A DNA stretch of 64,000 nt, from positions 2,137,476 through 2,201,475 of the forward strand of contig CM035304.1 in assembly GCA_002900995.3 (NCBI GenBank). The letters run 5' to 3'. Every line of letters begins with the position of its first letter. Positions within the stretch are counted from its first letter, which is position 1. A program made the position numbers and the translations under genes. A model generated the notes under the pieces. It saw only the letters and a list, made by a program, of their open reading frames with translations, was not told the DNA's origin and did no database searches. This stretch comes from Ganoderma boninense (Eukaryota > Basidiomycota > Agaricomycetes > Polyporales > Polyporaceae). Positions 45,701 to 57,864 of this stretch are shown here, piece after piece.

Positions 45701-48051
45701 CAGGTGAGGAGTAAGCCCTGAGGGTAACAGGGAACGAAACTCATCGTTGCCCCTCGTAGTGGGAACTACGCGAAGGCGTTCACAGCATGCCGAAAGCATC
45801 GCATCGACTTGAATGTTTTTGTGGAGCATAACCGCGAGGTGTTCATCAAGGGCATCCCGTCCTTCGTAGAGCAAGTTGAGGATGTCGACTATATCAATCT
45901 GTTCTTGACGAGCCTTGGGTATGTTTCAGATCTGAGACATGGATTGTTTATGCTAACATATAACAGCCAAGGTGCCCTTCCCGATGAACTTGTCTCCCGA
46001 ATTTGCGACGAGGTTCGAGTGGAGCTAGAGCGCAGAGACCTGAAGAAATACGTCAACTCAATGCTGACTGCTCACGTTCTCAAGAGGCCCCCAGATCATG
46101 AAGCAGGTCTTGCATTGTTGCTTCGACTCAAGGGTGCGGTTGTAATTTTCCTCATGAGGTTACAGTCTAATAATTCAAGCCATGAAACAGAGTCTGAGCC
46201 GGACCTCGTTGAGGACGCTGTCAAGTACATCATATTCCTTGTTGACGCGGATAGGCTGTTCGATACGGCTCTCGGGATGTACGACTTCTCCCTTGTGCTC
46301 ATGGTAGCACAACATGCTCAGAAGGTTTGCGTATTGGTTTCTGACCGCTTTATCCCCCCATTCACGCGTGGACCTAGGACCCGAGAGAGTACCTGCCTTT
46401 CTTACGGGAACTGCGGTCTTTGGAGCACTATTACCAGCGCTTCAGGATCGATGACCACCTCAAGCGATATCAGAAGGCTCTGACGAACCTCAGTCTCGCT
46501 GGTGCGGAACGGTTCGAAGAGGCCATGGCATATGCTGAGAAGCACCGGTTGTACGATCATGCTCTGTCGATATGGCGCGACACGGAAAAGTATGATGTGC
46601 GTGCATTCCTTCATCGAAAGTCATGGCGCTATGTTCAGCAGCATTGTAGGCCGTGCTGAATATCTACGGCGATTGGTTGTTCGACCGACGAGATTTCCGC
46701 GAGGCTGCGTTTGGTAACTTGTGCTCCTCTTCGGTTCACCGGTCGTAGCTTATCTCTCGTCCAGTCTTCCGACAGGCAAAGAAGCCCGAGAAAGCCATGA
46801 TCTCGTATGAAAAGGCCCTAGATTGGCAGGAGCTCTTCGAGCTCGCTGTCCAGCAAGAACTTTCCCCGGAAGATCTCAAGAACATTGCATACCGCGTGGC
46901 TGGTACGTGGAGAAGTCCGTCATTGCCGACAACGTTAACGTGAGTTCTTTAGAGGACCTGACTTCCAAGAAGCGAACATCGGAGGCGTCGCTCGTTCTGC
47001 TCGACTACGCTCAAGATGTGCGAGAGGCTACCATCGCTCTGGTGGAAGGTAGCCATTTCTCAGAAGCCCGCCGCATTGTGTGTTCTCCAGCATAACCTTC
47101 ACTGGCAGAATGCTGACCTGTTGATAGATCGTTCTACATCGCCGGCCGGAGCTACTGGAAGAGATCGTTCATCCCGGAACGCTCGAATGTCGTGCCCGCA
47201 TTGCGGAAGAGCTAAGCGAGATGAGGGATCAACTGCGCAAGCAAGTGAACAGAGTCAGGGAACTTCGCGTGCGCAAGGTCGAGGAACCGGGTAAGCCTCA
47301 TCCTTCCTTCGGTCCGCCACCGCTTGCATCCATTCTGACGTCTTCCATCTTAGATGCATTCTATGGGGTTGAAGACACTGATCTGCATAACGTCGACGTC
47401 ATGACCGACATCTCGATGGCACCGACGGCCTTCACACGGTACACGGTCGCACCATCGGCAGTCTCGAAAACGTCCTCGAAGTGCGTCTTCCCTTTGATAC
47501 AGCGTCTCGGTCATTCGTATTGAGCCCTTCCATGTCAGACGCAGCTCACGTTCGAAGAGGAAGCTTGAGCGGAAGGTCGGCTCGGGAAGAAAGGGTACCG
47601 TGGATGAGGAAGAGTACCTCCTGAAATCGGTTTCCAAGCTTGTAGCCCGTTTCAACGCCACGCAAGGTGAGCTCCGTCTTCCACGAACATACGATCCTAA
47701 AGCTGAATTGGGTCGCGCCACGCAACGCCTTCGCTCTGCAGCCGACAGCACTAGTCTTCTTCCGCACCTGCTTCAGTTCACGGACGAGCATCGCGCTGAG
47801 GCCGCATCACTGCAGACGAGCTGCAGGCGTTTTCTGCGGAACTCAGCGAGGCCCTCGAGGACATTTGGAAGAAGGCTCCCGAGGCCGAGGAAGGCGGAGA
47901 GGGTGCGGGCCCGGCGCCAGAAAGCTGGGCCGCACGCATGGAAGCTCACGAAAAGCGCAGGCACTCCAACCCGGTGGACAGCGTTGCCAAACCCGATCTA
48001 GCCAAGCAGGAATGGAAGCTGAAGCTCCCGGATGCGCGCCCGGGACCGTAG
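42736..48051 (+). CDS. ELP1: Elongator complex protein 1 (IKI3/ELP1)
   Basis: A many-exon gene for the scaffold subunit of Elongator, which with ELP2-6 makes the cm5/mcm5 modifications of wobble uridine in tRNA. It starts MRSLALWKS. The N-terminal half is WD40 beta-propeller-like: AAWSPDDTLLVL, INVGWGAKHTQFHGS, GLSWRPSGNLIV, DIVFFERNGLRHGEF, NYHWYLKQEI and WHPEDALRLIL, all close to ELP1 family motifs. The C-terminal half is a helical repeat region (IDLNVFVEHNREVF, YQRFRIDDHLKRYQKAL, EKALDWQELFELA), then the basic patch RSSRSKRKLERKVGSGRKG known in the family to contact tRNA. An intron at about 43485-43547 with a GTTCGT donor joins FGE to DTPINVG. One base is missing at about 47816 (CTGCAG|ACGAG): past it the frame needed is DELQAFSAELSEALEDIW, ending LPDARPGP and TAG at 48049-48051. 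Convergent with the DUF1479 gene. Confidence 0.93.
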
Positions 48052-48192
48052 CACGGGTTTTGCCTGGGCTTTGCAGTTCAGAAAACGCTGCTACTTCGGA
48101 CTAGTATATAATTGTAGAAGGTCCAGTATACATTGTTGTACAAATAGCCGCACAGTCGATAATTTGGCATGTCGGAGTCGCCAGTGGCAAGC

Positions 48193-50210
48193 TCAGGCTA
48201 TGAGGCCGACGATCAGAAACCAAGAAGCTCGTTGGCGGCGGCGAATGGCCTTGCGCTCTCCGTCATTGACGAATGAAGTGTACTCGAAGGGTTTGAAACC
48301 AAACATGCGCCGCCCGTCTGCGTGCGTGATATCATCGACGGTTCCCCGACCGACAAAGCATGACTCGCCTTCCCCTCCGGGGAAGTCCCTAATAAGGAAG
48401 AGTTCATACGCCAGGTTACCAATCAGAGGGAACCGCAATGCACTTACGGCGAAGGGCGGCCTTTCAGGAATGTATCGCGCTGGTCGCGTAAGTACGCCGC
48501 ACTATGGAACGGGATATCAGTATCTTTCCGCGCCTGGAATATTCGTGCTAGCAGTTCGAAGTGGCGACGCACTTCCTTTCCGTTAGCGGCACGGCGGGGA
48601 TGTACATCACGGACGAATCGCCCGCCCCATTATGGTCTGCTTCGACCGCGTGCACTAGGTCGGTGTGCCCTGCAAGAAGCTGTTTGAGTTTCGATCCATC
48701 GTATCAGCCGCCATGCCGCTTACAGTATACCTGGTCCCCAGGGTTCACTCGGGGAATCGAGACGACCGTCTTGTCGATCCGGAGGTGTGGGTGCGTCACG
48801 GACGTAATTGCCTGGGTCTTCCCTGGCGTGCTCCCTGGGAACTCAGGGTTCTCCAGGTCGAGGACCCATGCGTCCGTCTGCAGGGGTATCTCAGCTGGGG
48901 TGGACGCTTTTGACGCGTACTCGGAGCACAGGCGGAAGAACGGCCGAAGGATTATGTACGCGGTGGCGAGGGATAGCATCGGCAGGACGCGCAGCGTGCC
49001 TTCTCCTGGACCTGTGTGAGACAGCGCTGTCCATCCTTGCCAAGGGCGGAAGATGGAGCATTGGTTGCTAAGCATAATTTGTGAGCCATGGGGACAACCA
49101 GGAGATTCTGAGGAGGTACTCACGGAGCATTGTACAAGTCCTGATTGGCATCGAGGCGGGGGGAGATGTCGAACGGGTCATACAACTTCCACGCATCGCC
49201 TCCCTCCAGCACGCGCTTCCAAACGCTCCTGAATGCAGGGTCCTCCCATCTCTCGATGCTCCCGCCATCTATATGGGCCCCTAAGGTGAAAACACTAGGG
49301 CCGGGGTCACGAATGCGGAAACGATCGAAGTACGAGATTGGCGTCCTTACGCTGACGCCAGTGTCGGGGACCGACGTGTGCCAGAGCGACAAGAGATACT
49401 TCTGTGTGGCGATAAGCGCAGGGTGCGTGCGTGCTAGGGTCTGCGCTTTGGAGTTGTAAATTTCGTAGAATACGATCTTGCCCGGAGGTGCACCTGCAGT
49501 AGAGCGTCAACTGAAACGCCGGATCGGCGGAATTCTGACCATTGTACCTTTCACTCCATCCTTGTTGACAGTGATATACTCTCGCAACGACCGCTTCCAG
49601 TCTAGGGCCTCCTAAGTATGGGCCAAGTGCATGGTCATTGACCACCCACGACGGGCTCAAACGACGAGGCTCGAACGCTGCGGTCTCACCTGCTCCGGCA
49701 CCCCACCGGTAACAATCATGACTCCCGTCCTCTTCAGCGTCCTCAACTGCTCCTCCGACAGCCCCCTCTGGACGTCCTCGTACGGCACACGCATGACCAT
49801 CTAGCAAACGACCATGACCACAAATCAGCAGTAGCCCTCACTGACGTCACACGACCCCTAGGCTAGCCTCCGAACCTGACACCAACCTCGTTCCCCCGCT
49901 GAGCGATCTCCTCCGTCCCGTCCTCCAGCTCCTCCAGCACCGCCCGCCAAGCATGTTCGACGGCGTCTCGATCGGCGCACATCTCCTTCTTAAGGTCCGC
50001 GAAACGCGCAGGGAGCGGCGGGCCCTCGCTGACGAGGTTCTCGAAGAACTCAGCCACCGTCCCTTCCTTCTTCGTCGCCCGGCGGGCGTGCCTCTCCGTC
50101 TGCATGACCTGCGCGAACGCGCGTACTCCTGGGCGGCTTTGATACGTCCCCCGTCCAGCGCCAAGGCAGCTGCGAGGGCAGGGTGTGGCGATCCTGGAAA
50201 TTCGGAGCAT
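48193..50210 (-). CDS. DUF1479 family putative Fe(II)/2OG oxygenase
   Basis: Multi-exon gene on the minus strand. N-terminal exon from MLRISRIATP (possible mitochondrial-type leader, Arg-rich) includes LPARFADLKKEM and EELEDGTEEIAQRG. Further exons give HIDGGSIERWEDP, LDANQDLY, HTGPGEGTLRVLPMLSLATA, WHTDLVHAVE after an intron at 48.65-48.71 kb, YLRDQRDTFLKG, and the end block DFPGGEGESCFVGRG with RRMFGFKPFEY. These are DUF1479 signatures. The family (YbiU in bacteria, glucose-induced proteins in fungi) has the double-stranded beta-helix fold, with HxD and a distal His as likely iron ligands. Substrate unknown. Exon borders in 49.4-49.9 kb are not fully resolved. It ends 141 bases from ELP1's stop. 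Confidence 0.8.
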
Positions 50211-50752
50211 CTGGAGCTGGGGTAAGTAAGTGATCGATGAAAGAGGAGGTCGGGCGGGTCCCCGCGATTTATTACCCTCGGTCACTGCCGTTTGCGCGCG
50301 GCCCTCGCATCTGAAGCTGCTGTGGCCCCAGCTCGTTACTTAACTCAACCAGCTGACCATCATACCTGCACGTCTGGGCCCGCGGAGAGCTTGTACGCTC
50401 CCACATGTCGAGCGTGCCGATATCGGCGAGGACGGCTCCTGTCGCCAAGGAGAACAGGTTGGTTCACATACGGCACTAGAGACGTTCGAATCGCAGCAAA
50501 GATTCGATAGAAAATGGCAGAGAAAACAAGGAGACGCCGCGGTGGCTGGCTTAACCATGCGTCGAACTGGACTTCCGACGATACCCCGACATATTGCCGA
50601 AAGAATAGACTCGATGAAAAAAGCAAAGTAATACAGCATTCTATGTCCAGTAAGTATGTAATCACTAGTCAGAAGACGGGGCTTATCGAAAGAGTAAGCA
50701 ACTCACAAGCAGGGGTATGTATGTAGGAATGCGGTCTGAACGCCGAGGAATA

Positions 50753-52933
50753 TCACCGGTCCTTCCTGCTCTCCTCGTTTCCGCGCACGATCTGACTCTC
50801 GAACTGAACGAGGCCGCCGCCTCCAAGCGGCTGACGAGGACGCTGCCCAGGGCAGTGGCAGGCGTAAGCACGCCCCCAATGTGCGCATGGGGCGGGAGGG
50901 ACGCATCATCGAGGGCCAGCGCCAGCGCACATTCTGAGATGATAGCTGCAGCATCACACACAAGGTGCGGAAGTCAGATAACGATAAACAGAGACGACGG
51001 GTACAAGGAAGCTAAGATAGAGGATATGGTACGCACCTGACGTGAGCTTGTAGCCTGGGTCGCCCTTCCGCGGATGGTCGTCTTGGCCCATGTCCCGGGC
51101 GCGCCGGCGGCCTCGGTGTAGTTGGTCACGTTCATGTACCCGGACTGCATCAACCTACATAGACGGCGCGACATGTAAGTATCACCGTCAATGTAAATCA
51201 TGAGGCTAAGCATATGATGGAATGCTCACTTCTCCGAGGGCCCCTCGCCCGACTTCGGGAGGAAGCGCTTCGCGATCCACCACACCTGCCCACGCCGTAA
51301 TCCGTGAGCCTGGCGGCCACATACATGCATGTAGAGCACGATTGGGAACGCACCGGGGGGACATTGAACAACAGCGTGAACCACAGTCCAAGCAGGACGC
51401 TGAACAGCGACGCAGCGAAGCGCGACCTGCTAAACGTCATGTACTCCGCGTACCGGAACTCCGGGCCGTACGTCAGCGGGCGGATCTGCTCTCCAGCCTT
51501 CTGCGCTTCTGCCCGCGCGGATGCGAGGACGGTGCTGGAGTGGTCGGCAAGGAGCGCATTGAGGCCGAATGTGCGCTGCACGACCGCCGTGTTCGCGGTC
51601 GCCATGATCCATGCAGCGCCGTACATCGGGGGCTGCGAGAACGGGACGCGCACGGCGGTCTGCTGTGGCGGGCTCGGGTGGCCTTTGACTGTACAGCAGG
51701 GGAATATGGTTCAGTTCCGATACTCAATTCGGCGCCGGGAACAGGAGGAAGGAGGGACGCACCTGGGCTAAGTGCATAGTCCTTCTGGCTCTCTTCGGCA
51801 ACGTCGGCCGGGACGTCTTCGATCTCCGAGGCCATGGACGCCATGGTGCCGCCCGAGAACCCTCCCTTGATGTTGACAGCTAACTGCAAAAACATAGCGC
51901 GTTCCGGCCGCGCGAGTGGGCGTGGCATGTTTGGCCGCCTACCCGAAATAGTAGGGGTAGGCGCGCATCATGCACATAGTCCTTCAGGCGAATGCGAGCG
52001 ACAATAATCTTGTGTGCGTGTTTGCCATGTATCCTGATTGCGAGGAACACCGGCGATGTCGCCGGGAGAGCCAGCGCTCGCAACAGCGAAGCTGCATCCG
52101 CATGCTGGCACACGCCCAGACGAGGTCCAGCGACGAGACACGCCGGCCCGACCATTTCGTCTGCCACGCCCACTCGTCGCGCGCTGTGCAGTCGGAAGAA
52201 GGACTGCAGGGTGCGGGCCGAGAGCGATACGTGCATGAGAGGCGTCGCGCCGGAGCGCCGCACGCCGGGACGTACCACAGCGCGTGCAGACGGGGGATGC
52301 GATACGGCATGAGAGTCGCCCGCCAAACCACAAGAATAGGACATGTACACTCACAGCTCGATCATCTTGTGCTGGAAGTGTGGCTCGCCGGTGAGGTCTA
52401 CGTACCGCTTGCCCAGCAACGTGCACGCCCTTCCCAAGCACCCTTGTCGTCAATCTCCGCGCATACATCCACTAGAACGTAGTACTCAGCACTCACCGGA
52501 CAACGTTCGTCCCCCACAGCCAGTACGGTCCCGCGGCGTTGAGCACGACCTTCGTCTCCCGCACCGCCGCCTCAACCATGTCATACTTGGTCACGTCGAC
52601 GTGGAAAACAGGCACCGCGCCGTCGTCCGCGATCCCAACCGCCTTCTTGAGCTCCTCGCCCTTGGCCGTCGAGCGCACGCCAAGCGCGAAGGTGAACGTG
52701 TTCCGGTGCGGATGTTGTGCGAGGTAGCGCACGATGAGGCGGCCCGTGAAGCCTGCAGCAGCCCCACGCGCATGTCAGAAACACAAGGTCAACGTAACCA
52801 GCAGAACGCAACGGCATTAAGGAGTAACTAGTGGCAGGAAGAAGGGAGAGGGATTCGCCTGGCGCTACGATGCTCGGACAAAAGTGGCAGTCTGCTGACC
52901 TGTCGCCCCCAAGACGAGGATGTCAACCGCCAT
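50753..52933 (-). CDS. saccharopine-dehydrogenase-like NAD(P) oxidoreductase
   Basis: Starts MAVDILVLGAT, then an intron of about 160 bases splits the Rossmann nucleotide-binding motif GATGFTGR. Next come LIVRYLAQHP, LNAAGPYW, then YVDLTGEPHF, all hallmarks of the saccharopine-dehydrogenase-like (SCCPDH/trans-acting enoyl reductase) family. Later exons: LSARTLQSFF, GGFSGGTMASM, a hydrophobic segment ASLFSVLLGLWFTLLFNVPP (likely membrane-associated), VWWIAKRFLPKSGEG, and the end GVLTPATALGSVLV. Two single missing bases are needed to match the family: near 51070 (TTIRG-KGDPGYKLTS) and near 50815 (LEA-GGLVQFESQIV), after which the frame ends at 50753. The part around 52.26 kb (expected ACGFDSxPSD) is also garbled. 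Substrate not known; related proteins act on lipids. Confidence 0.75.
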
Positions 52934-53933
52934 TTGTGATCTGCCGCGCTTCTAGGTAATTATCGCTTGTGCGAGCGTTCGAGATGCAGTAAAGAGTGTG
53001 GAGAGAGGGTGTTTCAGCACCGAAGAGTTCGCTAGGGATGTGGTAGGAAGCAGAGATAGGAAGAGAATATATGTGGTCCACCTCGGTGGCCAGCGCACTG
53101 CCGCGGGTGCATGTGTATGGCCACCTGCGGTGATCCAGCGGCTCACGAGCGGGTATGTTGCGTATTGCGCGGCCTACACACGTCACTTCCCAATCTGAGT
53201 CGCCATGTCACATTTTCATGAATGGCCCAGCCTCGCTCATGAGGGGCGTGATGTATGTGCGAAATAAAAGACCAAGGGCGGAGTCCCACAAATCCAACAC
53301 ATGGACGAGGCAGTAACTCAAAGAAACGGACGTCTCGTGGCATCGTAAACCCGCCAACACCTACAAGCGACGAGAAATATTCAGTCTTTGCGAGTTGTCG
53401 TCTCGCATAGAGGGCGAGCACCATTCCGAAGACACTGGAAGCTAGACCTTCTGGGTAAGTACCCACACCCGAACCTACCGCAGGAACTCGGTGAGCGCCG
53501 AGGCTGGGCCCCGAACAGCATTGCCTCTTCGACTCATCTTGAGATCACAACAGGGGTGGTATGTATGATGATATTGTGGGCTGAAGGAGGGGGTCTCCGA
53601 CGGAGGAGGATGGTGCGGAAGGCGCGGATCACTGGGAGGAATAGCAAGGGTGCTGTAGCACCCCAGGGCTGAAGGAGACTAGAAGCCATAGTAAGTACTT
53701 CGATCGTCATTGTTGAGATAAACACAGAAGTTTGCAAACGCCAGGGCAATAATACCTGACGCCTGAGCATTGGAGTCTCGGAGGCCCGCCACGGATGCTG
53801 AGCAGGCCGCAACAGCACCCGTCTCTGAGGACTCGGGGAACGATTGTCCACGCCCACTCCACAGCGCGAGGGACCAAAGTCCAGGAAAGCTCGGATACCC
53901 AAAAATACAGAAGAGCAATACAACAGAGCCGCG
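52934..53933. other. spacer between two minus-strand genes
   Basis: Promoter region of the oxidoreductase gene and 3' region of CWC15. Open frames on both strands show no domain. Confidence 0.4.
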
Positions 53934-55002
53934 TTACTGGAGCGAGGAGAGAAGTCAGTGAGATCCTATCCGCTTCCCACTGTTGAACTCCACGAACCTT
54001 AATGAACTTCGCCATAAACTTTCTTGGGGACGATCAGCGCAAGCACCAGTGAGAAACAAAGGCGAACACGCACTTGTGAAACTCTGTCCGCAGCAAGTCG
54101 TTGACAAACTGCGGATCCTTGTCCTTGTCCCGCGAGCTCATTGCCTGATTCTTGAATATCAAGTCTGAATGGACCGACCAGCCGTCAATCTCCCGCAATA
54201 CGACAAAGGCGAAACCCCACGCACCGTCGTCCCACCGCCTCTTCACAGCAAACGACCCCGGTTGCGTCGTGTTAATGCCATTTGGTGTCTGGCCGAGCGC
54301 AGCAGCAAGGTTCAGCAGCGGATTAGCGGTCGCAATCTCGGCCTCCCGTGCTGCTTGGTCGGTGGCGGACTGCTCCCTCTCTTGCCTCTCCTTCTCCTCT
54401 GCCCGTTCCCGCTTGATCTTCTCCAGCTCCCGCAGCAGCTCCGCCGTGTCATCGTCGTCGTCGTCATCATCATCATCATCACTGCGTACACGCTGCCGTT
54501 CAACACACACAGAGACAAGAAAAAGGAAGAACCACGCACTCGTCATCGTCATCGTCCCCTGCCTTCTCCCCGTTCTCCTCCTCACCCTCATCATCGTCGT
54601 CCTTGTCCAACTCCAACGCCTCCTGCAACAGCTTCCGCCTCTTGTTCGACTCCTCGTCCTGTGCTACCCCATTCCCCGCGGCCGCCTCTACCGCCAGTGG
54701 GGGCTTGCCCTCCGCCTTGCGCTTGCGATCGCGCGCCTCCGCCTCCGCAATGAGCAGCTCTGCCCTCAAGTCGCGTTTCGACACTTCCGCCGCGGACGTC
54801 TGCCCTGGCTGCCTGTAAAGCGACGTTGTTCAGAGAAGTTAACCTGAGTATATGCGAGAAATTCACGCGACTGGGTGATGGAGACGTACCGGAACTTGAG
54901 CTTCGTGTGCGCTGCCATGTCGCGCACCGAAAACTGGCGCGAGCCGCCTTTGACGTCCTTCGCCTGAGCGGGGTCCCATGTCGGCCTGTGTGCTGTAGAC
55001 AT
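53934..55002 (-). CDS. CWC15: pre-mRNA splicing factor CWC15 (Cwf15)
   Basis: Start MSTAHRPTWDPAQAK at 55002, then GGSRQFSVRDMA and HTKLKFRQPGQTS (across an intron, 54813-54889), a Lys/Glu/Arg helix (KRDLRAELLIAEAEARDRK), long acidic runs (poly-Asp encoded by a (GAT/GAC)n tract), LLRELEKIKRERAEEKERQE coiled coil, NPLLNLAA, FAVKRRWDD plus DLIFKNQA, and the C-terminal FVNDLLRTEFHKKFMAKFIK. This is the full set of CWC15 motifs; the protein is a part of the NTC-related spliceosome core. The last intron (GTTCGT...CTCCAG) lies directly before the stop, giving ...FIK then TAA at 53934-53936. Without that intron the frame would run on about 80 residues, unlike the family. Confidence 0.92.
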
Positions 55003-57020
55003 GGCTGCTTTCTAGGTATCGCCGGAGGATGATGCGTTGGTGAGCACAGAAAGGCGAGGAGGAAACAGTTCGTGCCACACGAACCCGTTTGGCGCCAGTT
55101 GGTTGTTTGGGCGTCTGAATGCCACGAGGCCTCGCGGCATAGACCGGGCTGCCGGGGCTTGCCGGGCCGGTGTATGTATGTGGCGCTGTTTGGACGGAGT
55201 GGGCTTGTTTATTGAACGAACGGTGCCCTCAAACCTCGTCCACGCCCCCGCTTCGCCCACAGCCCACCCTTGCTTCCTTCCTGCACCGGACTGCCTCGAT
55301 GTGGCGTGAGGCGAGCAGGCAGGATAATCTAGACCCACCTCCGCGGACTCGCACTCATTCAGCGAAGAAAGATGCTGCTTGACAAGGTCCGCCGACAGAG
55401 AAGTGCGGCACTTCGAACTCAGAGTCATCCACGCTACGACCGCCGGGTTCAATAAACGGTTTCGTTTTATTCTTCTCCTCTCCGTACCTTTGAGCTCATG
55501 GAGTTACTAATACGAGGTATTGCTGTGCTCAGTGTACAAGCACCACATGGCGTGATCTTCCTGAACCTTATCGTCTGTGTGCCCGGGCCTCCGTGGAACA
55601 TTCGAATTCGTTTCCCCGTGCAGGCGTGCTCGGTGTGTCCATTAGGATTTCTCGTGGCGGCGACAACTTGAAACCTGCGGTTCCGAATGCCAGCATGGTA
55701 CGTTGTGTGTGCAATGATCTTACCCGTCAACAGGCCCACATCCCGCGTTCCAGTGGCAAATAGCCTTGCTTCCCGTCCGAGCCGCAGATCGCATTGATAT
55801 CTCGGTACCCACCCAGCTCCTTCAAACATCGTCAGAACGGTGGGACGATGCCAGGCCCGTGTAAGAGTTCAAGCGGCGTTTCGAAGGGTCCTGTCTCCTC
55901 GAATTCATCATGGCGTCGTGCCAGTGCGCGGGCCCGAGAAGCATGCACCGCGGTAAGCTCGTTGCAGTTGCCATTACCAGCGCACGATCGCTCCCCCGAT
56001 TGACCACCAACTCGGCTCAGTTCGCAGGGACGTTTGCACCACCCCCAAGCTGTGAAGAGTCGAGACGACTGTCACTTCCTGACAATGCGGCACCCCAGTT
56101 CGACGCTCGATCCAGCACGCGAAAGCGAGAGCGTGCATCTTTGCGCATGGCGCGGACCCGCTGTGAGTATCACACACATGCACTTCGGGTCCTCGTATTC
56201 GGGGATGTTACGCTGGCGTCCGCGATTTCGGGGAGCCCGCCCCGCCCGTGCAAACGGGTTTCGAGATGACGCGAAGGGTATGTCGCCGTGCACTCGATCG
56301 ATTCCGACGCCGCGGACGCGCCGTCCTTCGACACTCGTCACCCATTGTACGTTGTTTGTCCCGGCGTATCACCCCGTCTCTCGATCGATCGGAAGTTGTG
56401 CACCCTCCCTGACGTCTGTGTGACACCTCAGGGCACACGAGGCTACCGGACGACCCAGGCGGACGTGGAACGTACGAGGCATAGCAGAATGCCAGCGGCC
56501 GACGTCTGCACCTCCGAGGCGCCTGAAGGCGGCAGTGGCGGGTGTTTAGAGCTCGCAAAGCCACCATGGCGCGGTCACCACTTACATCGCTCGTCTGACT
56601 CTGCTCGGACCACGGCGGATGATATCCGAGGGCATCGTATGCGTAGTCCGTTCTCCCGTCTTGCCGAAACAATTGCAGACTGCCTTAGTCGCGCACCACA
56701 GGAGTGGCGACTGAATACTTACGCTGATAAGTAGGAGCAGGACTATCATGTCAATGGTGCGCGCGCGCTCTGCAGGCGCGAATCGCGATCCCAAGACGAA
56801 CGGAAAAAGCTAGCACCTCTCAAGCTCGCCACTTTTCTCACCAGCAGAGCTACTCGTGGTGAATTGAATACACACATAATTCTCTACAGGGTCGTCTTTG
56901 CTAACGGCAAACCAGCTGATGAACAGAGCGCGGCAGGGTGAGCATGACGGACTAGCCAAACACCGTACGTCTTAGCATGCCATATGCTACTCTGGTTCCC
57001 ATCTGTTCTGGCGCCCAATG
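55003..57020. other. no gene supported
   Basis: CWC15 promoter side and about 2 kb of GC-rich DNA with only chance-like frames on both strands. Confidence 0.4.
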
Positions 57021-57185
57021 CAGCTCCTCTCTCCAGCACTTAGCTCCAGATCCATTTCCGATTTCGCTGATGGGTATCGCAACCACCGCCATGTGGCCTC
57101 GTATCTGCCCCTTTTGGGGGAGCGGTGACTCGTGAGCTTGCGAGCCGCCGCAAGAGGAGCGTACAACGTCTGGAGCCGAGACTGA
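57021..57185 (+). repeat. dispersed repeat, CpG-rich copy
   Basis: Matches 21900-22062 in the same orientation. It keeps CG where the other copy has CA or TG (for example GAGCCGCCGCAAGAGG against GAGCCACCGTGAGAGG). The flanks differ, so these are two insertions of one repeat family or a shared source sequence. A further weak resemblance near 19305-19330 (CCCATCNGTTCTGGC) may be a third fragment. Confidence 0.75.
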
Positions 57186-57864
57186 TAGCCATATGCCACA
57201 CGTCCTACATTCCCACCGCCCCACCCTTGAGCCTGATCCCCAAAACTATAGTGCATCTTCCTTCCTCTCGCTTGCCCCTCGCTGATGCACCTCTGAGCTA
57301 GTGGCCCTATCGGACATAAAACTCTCGTCATTGAACCGCTCTCGAGTCTCCGCCACATGCACACTGCAGATTTCGAAGTTGGTGGAGATGATGATCCGGA
57401 CTCGATCGCGAAAGAAAAAGGAACGACGATGATAAGTAAGTAAAAAAAAAGCTAACGAGCGGTGGTATATGCCTTCTACATATAGGTTAGATGATACAGA
57501 GAGGGGAGCCCGGCCGCGAAATTTTATGATACAACGACTGTCCCACCCATTCGGAATCGTACAACCAGCTCAGTCCCAGTCCGCAATATTCATATTCAAA
57601 CCCCACATCTGAAGTGCGTGCAAGCGCGCGCTTGAGACACACCGAGACAGAGCGCGCGCGCCAGCGGAATCGACGACAGCCCTTTTGTGTTTTCTTCGTG
57701 CGTCTGCGAGCGCCAGGGGGCGGACCCTTGGAAGGAGGAAGCTGGCACCGGCCAGGCAGGGGCAGGGTATTATTGGGTCGGTGCGTTGTTGTATTGGGAC
57801 CCTGCGAGAGCTCGATCCACCCCGAAGCGCATGGTCTCCGAGCTCGGAGGTCGGAGGTCGGAGC
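57186..57864. other. 3' flank of the cofactor-sulfurase-like gene
   Basis: Contains an A-rich tract near 57443 and unassigned DNA. Confidence 0.4.

Noticed and set aside
53707..53933. Hydrophobic extension of CWC15 beyond FIK
   Set aside because: A well-formed intron ending right before TAA removes it, and known CWC15 proteins end at this motif.
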